Below, one piece after another: positions 13,550 to 17,293 of a DNA stretch of 17,293 nucleotides. Where the stretch lies: assembly GCA_051881775.1 (NCBI GenBank), contig JBJEQN010000041.1:1-17293 (forward strand). Direction: 5' to 3'. Both the position numbers and the translations under genes were made by a program. Under the pieces are notes generated by a model. The model worked only from the letters and a program-made list of their open reading frames with translations, was not told where the DNA came from and ran no database searches. The stretch's first letter is position 1; each line of letters starts with the position of its first letter. The DNA is from UMGS363 sp051881775. Its GTDB lineage: Bacteria; Bacillota; Clostridia; Oscillospirales; Ruminococcaceae.

Positions 13550-13788
13550 TTTTTCAGCAGATCCTTCGGGTCGTAGTTTGCTTCACGGAACAGCTTGTCC
13601 TGCTTGGCGGTAACGTCATTTGCATAAACATCCTGCCATTCCTCGGGGGTGAAGTCCTCAACTGTTACGGAAATATGATCCTTTGAGCAGCCGATAGCCT
13701 CGTAAAGAGCCTCCGCTACCTTTTCTGCGGCAAGCTTCTTCTGCTCGTCTGTACGTCCTTTTAACATTTTTACTGAAATATGCGGCAT
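13546..13788 (-). CDS. 4-oxalocrotonate tautomerase-family protein
   Basis: 80 residues including Met. After Met removal, Pro1 (PHISVKMLKGRTDEQK) would be the catalytic base, and Arg11 falls at the position of the 4-OT catalytic Arg. The Arg39 position is Ser here and a Trp stands near position 50, so activity may differ from true 4-OT. The family catalyses keto-enol tautomerisation or related reactions on small acids; the substrate is unknown. The frame is open to 13812, but ATG 13788 is chosen because it exposes Pro2 and follows AAAGGAG (13797-13803). That site overlaps the end of the phosphoesterase gene, and the stop overlaps the glycosylase start by four bases. Confidence 0.88.
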   Translation of the reverse strand: MPHISVKMLKGRTDEQKKLAAEKVAEALYEAIGCSKDHISVTVEDFTPEEWQDVYANDVTAKQDKLFREANYDPKDLLKK

Positions 13789-13804
13789 AATAAAAACTCC
13801 TTTT

Positions 13805-14569
13805 TTATTCAAAGCTATCCTCTGCTGCCGGCGTCTTTTCCGCAGCAGGCTCGGGGCGCTTTTTGTGCTTTTTCAAGAGCTTCTGCTCCTTGTCCCATTT
13901 CTCATTTTTAAGGCAGACCACCTCGTCAAAAAGGCAGTGGTATTTTGGCGGAATGACCTTGTTTATATGCGCCTTGCCGAAGAACCACATCTTAAAGGTG
14001 CAGTCGTTCTTTACGGCGTCAAAAAAAGTGTGCATATGGCTTATCTGATTGACCTCAAAGCCGAGAAATTCCTTCATTGAAGCAGGCGGCTCGTGGGTGA
14101 TTATATAATCCAGCTTGTTTCCTGCATTTTTTATGTTGACAACGGCTTCTCTTACCTCTTCGGTGGAGGGCAGCTCCGCTTCGTACCATGTTTTTGAATC
14201 ACGCCTGATGTCAATTTCCTTGGTTTGACCGCCGCCGAAAGCAAAAAACTTCCAGCCTTGAAAATCGAATATACTTCCACGTTCCATATACATAAGGTTG
14301 CCGGAAATTACCCTTACCGTACCGCCGCAGAATTCCCTTTGAGGGTACTTTTTCAGCAGGTCGAAGTTCTCGTGGCAGCCGTCTACAAACAGGGTGAAAA
14401 ATCTTTTTCTGCCTATGCTTTTCAGAACGGCTTGTTCGTGTCTTGAACCGTCCCACACAAAGCCGAAATCTCCGCAGACTATAAGCATATCGCCCTTTTT
14501 CAGGCTTTTTATTTTCTTGTCGTTAAAACGGCTCAGTTCGCCGTGCATATCGCCTGTTATACAAATCAA
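13805..14569 (-). CDS. Calcineurin-like metallophosphoesterase with altered metal-ligand motifs
   Basis: 254 residues, cytoplasmic. The fold is clear: ITGDMHGE (D7, H9), VCGDFG (D34), DGCHENFD (64-70), THEPP (H159) and FFGKAH (197-201). In the canonical enzymes the third motif is GNHE and the last is GHxH; here the Asn is Cys65 and the first His of the last motif is Lys199. Two of the usual metal ligands are therefore replaced, so activity may be weak, may use one metal, or this may be a distinct subfamily. The C-terminal tail (about 215-254) is Lys-rich and then Ala/Glu/Pro-rich. The start is TTG 14569, with GGGAG (14579-14583) nine bases upstream. It is the first gene of the operon to 12047. 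Confidence 0.82.
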   Translation of the reverse strand: MICITGDMHGELSRFNDKKIKSLKKGDMLIVCGDFGFVWDGSRHEQAVLKSIGRKRFFTLFVDGCHENFDLLKKYPQREFCGGTVRVISGNLMYMERGSIFDFQGWKFFAFGGGQTKEIDIRRDSKTWYEAELPSTEEVREAVVNIKNAGNKLDYIITHEPPASMKEFLGFEVNQISHMHTFFDAVKNDCTFKMWFFGKAHINKVIPPKYHCLFDEVVCLKNEKWDKEQKLLKKHKKRPEPAAEKTPAAEDSFE

Positions 14570-14599
14570 ACAAAAACACTCCCATCAACATCTTTAAAC

Positions 14600-14628
14600 A
14601 GTATAACACATTTTGCCTTAAAGGTAAA
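14600..14628 (-). promoter_or_regulatory. Promoter for the phosphoesterase-tautomerase-OGG-DUF6062 operon
   Basis: On the minus strand: -35 TTTACC (14628-14623), a 17-bp spacer, -10 TATACT (14605-14600) preceded by TGT as an extended -10. The predicted start is near 14593. Repeat block 8 begins about 15 bp upstream of the -35. Confidence 0.65.
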
Positions 14629-14642
14629 GAGGGTTTTTTACA

Positions 14643-15032
14643 ATTTGGAATGTGGAAAGTTGAAAGTGGAAAGTGGAATTGATTATATTCGGAATTATAG
14701 ATGCTTTGCTAAATGGAAAAATTATGTAGGGGACGGGTCTCCCGTCCCGTCTGCGCCGAATTCGGTTAAATCGGGACGGGAGACCCATCTCATACAGAGA
14801 AATATCAAAATAGCATCGCCACAGGCAATACCATAATTCCACTCTCCACACTCCACATTTAAATAAATTCCGAATTACGCATTCCGAATTCCTGATTTAA
14901 TCAATTCCACTTTCAACTTTCCAAATTCCACATTGAAAAAAACTTCACTCTTCACTCTCCACACTTCAAACTCATAAAAATTCCACTTTCCACTCTCCAC
15001 ATTCCAAATTCATTATAATTCCGCATTCCGAA
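14643..15032. repeat. Interspersed repeat block 8, inverted arms with paired hairpins
   Basis: The left purine-rich arm is at 14643-14680. The left hairpin GGGACGGG-TCT-CCCGTCCC (14730-14748) follows TGTAGGGG (14725-14732). The right hairpin, GGGACGGG-AGA-CCCATCTC (about 14773-14791), is slightly decayed and is followed by CATACA. Then a stem ATCGCC-ACA-GGCAAT (14815-14829), and CT-rich and ATTCCG arms to 15032. The repeat ends about two bases from the stop codon of the DUF4130 gene. No gene is seen in this 465-bp gap. Confidence 0.88.
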
Positions 15033-15034
15033 TT

Positions 15035-15784
15035 TTATTCCCCCATTTCCGTTATGTTTTCCCAGTACCGCTTGGGCATATGTGTCATTCTGCATCTGGG
15101 GTTGTAACGCTCCTTTATGCCAACAGCGCCGTAAAAGGTTTTCCATAGACTGCGGTAAAGCTCCTCCTCTTCGGTGACTTCGGGGAGGGTGAAATCAATG
15201 TTTTCCAGTATTTCCGCCTTGCCGTCGGAGTATATCAGTGCCATTCGGTGGGTCTTGTCGTAAATAAGGAAGTTTTCATTACGGAAACGGTCGGTAAAAT
15301 GCTGCGCAAGCAAAGGCAGCACCCTGTTTTTCGGAGTAATAACCGCCGCAAGCGCCTCTCCCGTGTCGGTGAAGCGGATAAAGCCTTTCAGCAGGTGGGC
15401 TTCGTTGGTGCAGTGAAATACCGCCCGTTCCAAAGGGTGTACAACATCGTCCGACAGCATATCCATTACCCTGCCGCCGTACCTGTAACCCTTGTACATA
15501 AATTTCAGAATAAGCATATCCCTGTTCGGAATGCAGGTCAGAAAGGCTTTGCGTATAAAATCAAAAGCGCCGACCCCCATTTTCTGCGGTATGGAGCGTA
15601 TGACCCTTTCCGCAGATACGGTGTCTGTTTTAATGTATCTGATACTGCCGAAGGAAAGCTGCTCAGGCTCCCCCGAAATAATGTCCGAGGGAAATTCACG
15701 CCGTGTGCAGCTTTCAAACATACAGCACATAAGCCCGTCAAAGCTGCCATCATAGCTGTATATCACATCTGTCCCGTAAGGCAT
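15035..15784 (-). CDS. Putative DNA repair protein, DUF4130/TIGR03915 family
   Basis: 249 residues of the TIGR03915/DUF4130 family, which is nearly always paired with the radical SAM protein of TIGR03916, as here. The start YSYDGSFDGLMCCMFES (9-25) is the family signature. The middle has FLTCIPNRDMLILKFMYKGYRYG, and the end NPRCRMTHMPKRYWENITE fits the DUF4130 C-terminus, often found fused to uracil-DNA-glycosylase-like domains elsewhere. The exact reaction is unknown; DNA repair or modification is inferred from family and context. It overlaps the radical SAM gene by 22 bp, which indicates translational coupling. Its stop is about two bases from repeat block 8. Confidence 0.9.
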   Translation of the reverse strand: MPYGTDVIYSYDGSFDGLMCCMFESCTRREFPSDIISGEPEQLSFGSIRYIKTDTVSAERVIRSIPQKMGVGAFDFIRKAFLTCIPNRDMLILKFMYKGYRYGGRVMDMLSDDVVHPLERAVFHCTNEAHLLKGFIRFTDTGEALAAVITPKNRVLPLLAQHFTDRFRNENFLIYDKTHRMALIYSDGKAEILENIDFTLPEVTEEEELYRSLWKTFYGAVGIKERYNPRCRMTHMPKRYWENITEMGE

Positions 15785-17082
15785 TTTATTTTATCCTCCA
15801 ATGCAGGCAGGGCGTTTTCCTTGTCAAAAAAGGAAAGCTGTTCGCCGCAGCTTTGTTCTTCAAGAGCCTTTACCGTGCTTTCCGACATAAGCTCACGCAT
15901 CATTCCACGTTCCGTTACAACAAGTCCCTCCGCCTGTTTTCCCTTGCACAGAATAAAATACACCGCCCTTTTCAGCACAACGCCCAGCTTTTTAAGGTCG
16001 GCATAATCAAGGGTGGACTGCCGCCTTGCGGTTATTATCTTCTGCGCCGATTTTACGCCTATCCCCGGCACACGCAGCAGCATTTCATAGGGCGCCTTGT
16101 TTATCTCCACGGGAAACAGCTCGGGGTGCCGCATTGCCCAGCTGCATTTCGGGTCAAGCAGAGGGTCAAGCTCCGTGTGCCTTTCGTCAAGAAGCTCGTT
16201 CGCCGAAAAGCCGTAAAACCGCAGCAGCCAGTCCGCCTGATAAAGCCGATGTTCACGGAGCAGGGGAGGCTTCGTTCCTGCAGGAGGCAGCATTTTCTGG
16301 TCGCCTACGGGAACATACGCCGAATAAAACACTCTTTTAAGGCTGTATTTGCGGTATAACGCCTCGGAGAGCCGCATTATCTGAAAATCGCTGTCGGGAG
16401 TTGCTCCGATTATCATTTGTGTGCTTTGACCTGCGGGGGCGAACTTCGGCGCATGGTGATACTTGACTATCTCCGTGCTATTTTCCTTTATGCGGCCGGA
16501 AATGTGACCCATTGGAAGAAGGATAGATGTCTTTGATTTATCGGGAGCAAGAGTGCTAAGGCTTTGCTGCGAAGGCAGTTCAATGTTAACGCTTATCCTG
16601 TCCGCAAGAACGCCAAGACGGTTTATAAGCTCGCTGTCAGCGCCGGGAATGGCTTTTGCGTGAATATAGCCTGTGAAATTGTACTTGTTCCGCAGCAGGG
16701 ATAACGCCTCTATCATCTGTTCGCAGGTGTAATCGGGGCTTTGTATTATGCCCGAGCTGAGAAACAGACCCTCGATGTAGTTTCGGCGGTAGAAATTGTA
16801 GGTCAGTTCTGCAATTTCCCCGGGGGTGAACCTTGCACGGGGAACGTCGTTGCTGCGGCGGTTCACGCAGTATTTGCAGTCGAACATACAGTAGTTTGTC
16901 ATAAGTATTTTCAGCAGGGAAATGCACCGTCCGTCAGCGGCGAAGCTGTGGCAGATACCGCACTTTGCGGCGTTTCCCATACCTGCGCTTTTCCCTCCTG
17001 CACGGTCAACTCCGCTTGAAGTGCAGGCGGCGTCATACTTTGCGGAGTCCGATAAAATTGTCAGCTTTTCCGATATTTCCAT
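15763..17082 (-). CDS. Putative DNA modification/repair radical SAM protein (TIGR03916, SplB-like)
   Basis: 439 residues. The radical SAM cluster motif is C65-x3-C69-x2-C72 in TNYCMFDCKYCVNRR. Upstream cysteines in KCGICHSFAADGRC (40-53) are conserved in the family. A C-terminal helix-hairpin-helix (about 335-375, LLRVPGIGVKSAQKI) suggests DNA contact. By analogy with spore photoproduct lyase it may act on a damaged or modified base using a 5'-deoxyadenosyl radical; the substrate is not known. It is followed, with a 22-bp overlap, by its usual DUF4130 partner. RBS AAAAAGG (near 17092-17098) is moderate. The promoter at 17135-17163 carries two LexA-box-like sites, so damage-induced expression is plausible. 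Confidence 0.92.
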   Translation of the reverse strand: MEISEKLTILSDSAKYDAACTSSGVDRAGGKSAGMGNAAKCGICHSFAADGRCISLLKILMTNYCMFDCKYCVNRRSNDVPRARFTPGEIAELTYNFYRRNYIEGLFLSSGIIQSPDYTCEQMIEALSLLRNKYNFTGYIHAKAIPGADSELINRLGVLADRISVNIELPSQQSLSTLAPDKSKTSILLPMGHISGRIKENSTEIVKYHHAPKFAPAGQSTQMIIGATPDSDFQIMRLSEALYRKYSLKRVFYSAYVPVGDQKMLPPAGTKPPLLREHRLYQADWLLRFYGFSANELLDERHTELDPLLDPKCSWAMRHPELFPVEINKAPYEMLLRVPGIGVKSAQKIITARRQSTLDYADLKKLGVVLKRAVYFILCKGKQAEGLVVTERGMMRELMSESTVKALEEQSCGEQLSFFDKENALPALEDKIKCLTGQM

Positions 17083-17111
17083 AAAAATCAGACCTTTTTA
17101 AGTTCAAAAAT

Positions 17112-17126
17112 TCGCACGTTTGTTCT
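17112..17126. promoter_or_regulatory. LexA-box-like site downstream of the radical SAM promoter
   Basis: On the minus strand AGAACAAACGTGCGA, compared with the Firmicutes SOS consensus CGAAC-N4-GTTCG: the GAAC half is intact and the second half has one core mismatch. It lies just past the predicted transcription start (about 17128) and 32 bp from the second site. Confidence 0.5.
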
Positions 17127-17134
17127 ATAAAAAT

Positions 17135-17163
17135 ATTATACCACGAAACTTTTGTTCTGTAAA
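17135..17163 (-). promoter_or_regulatory. Promoter for the radical SAM/DUF4130 pair
   Basis: On the minus strand: -35 TTTACA (17163-17158), a 17-bp spacer, -10 TATAAT (17140-17135) preceded by TGG as an extended -10. The spacer is almost filled by a LexA-box-like sequence. Confidence 0.75.
17144..17158. promoter_or_regulatory. LexA-box-like site inside the promoter spacer
   Basis: On the minus strand AGAACAAAAGTTTCG. It shares AGAACAAA with the site at 17112-17126 and has GTTT as the second half, as common in clostridial SOS boxes. Its position between -35 and -10 would block RNA polymerase when occupied. Confidence 0.5.
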
Positions 17164-17240
17164 TAGGGTTTGAAAATTTTTTTGTGAAAAGTGTGACAAC
17201 AAAAGGGGCTGTTGCACGTTGATCAAAAAATCATAAAATT

Positions 17241-17270
17241 GCGGGCGGATAATATCCGCCCCTACATAAA
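17241..17270. repeat. Interspersed repeat block 9, single hairpin arm near the window edge
   Basis: GGGCGGATA-A-TATCCGCCC (17243-17261) followed by CCTACA, the same 9-1-9 geometry and flank as the block 1 right hairpin but with a different stem. The window ends 23 bp later, so the rest of the element is not visible. Between it and the promoter (17164-17240) nothing certain is seen. Confidence 0.75.
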
Positions 17271-17293
17271 ACTGCGTATTTTAGCGCATTTAT

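Noticed and set aside
15248..16006. A 252-codon plus-strand frame
   Set aside because: Antisense to the DUF4130 and radical SAM genes, both of which have clear family motifs.

Overview
The window reads as chromosome from a Gram-positive, low-to-mid GC anaerobe of the Clostridia, most likely a Ruminococcus-like member of the Oscillospiraceae. This is inferred from the gene types (spoVAC, RqcH, a DUF6062 protein, the radical SAM/DUF4130 repair pair, an RNHCP protein), the strong GGAGG-type ribosome binding sites, TTG starts and TTGACA/TATAAT promoters. No rRNA, tRNA, CRISPR array, complete transposase gene or phage gene is visible.

Layout. Positions 1-3536 are on the minus strand: the N-terminus of a DMT-type transporter running off the left edge, a YkgJ-type Cys-cluster protein, a 3-methyladenine DNA glycosylase and rqcH. 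Positions 4013-10861 are a plus-strand island: a membrane-anchored choloylglycine-hydrolase-type Ntn hydrolase, a cation/proton antiporter, an NTF2-like protein, a YkvA/DUF1232 protein, an alpha/beta hydrolase, xpt, an RNHCP zinc-ribbon protein and a lone spoVAC. The right third is minus strand again: an AT-rich five-helix membrane protein, then a tight operon (metallophosphoesterase, 4-oxalocrotonate tautomerase-like protein, OGG-type 8-oxoguanine glycosylase, DUF6062 protein), then the radical SAM/DUF4130 putative DNA-repair pair behind a promoter carrying two LexA-box-like sites.

The most striking feature is a family of modular interspersed repeats filling most longer gene-free gaps (nine blocks, over 2 kb in total). 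Blocks are built from (i) purine-rich arms of GTGGA/AAGTG units, (ii) GGAATTC/GGAATGC arms, and (iii) hairpins of two types. Most blocks have inverted arms, like a MITE. The hairpin stems differ in sequence between copies but stay self-complementary, which suggests selection on structure. The repeats carry no credible gene. They supply the stop codon of rqcH, abut other gene ends, flank the AT-rich membrane gene in inverted orientation, and adjoin a duplicated 35-bp translation leader found in front of two unrelated genes.

Other points of interest: a leader upstream of the RNHCP gene with its own promoter, an 18-codon reading frame, a terminator-like hairpin and mutually exclusive anti-SD pairings; a 14-bp perfect palindrome at the predicted transcription start of xpt; and several base-excision or putative repair proteins (MPG, OGG-type, radical SAM pair) within 17 kb.
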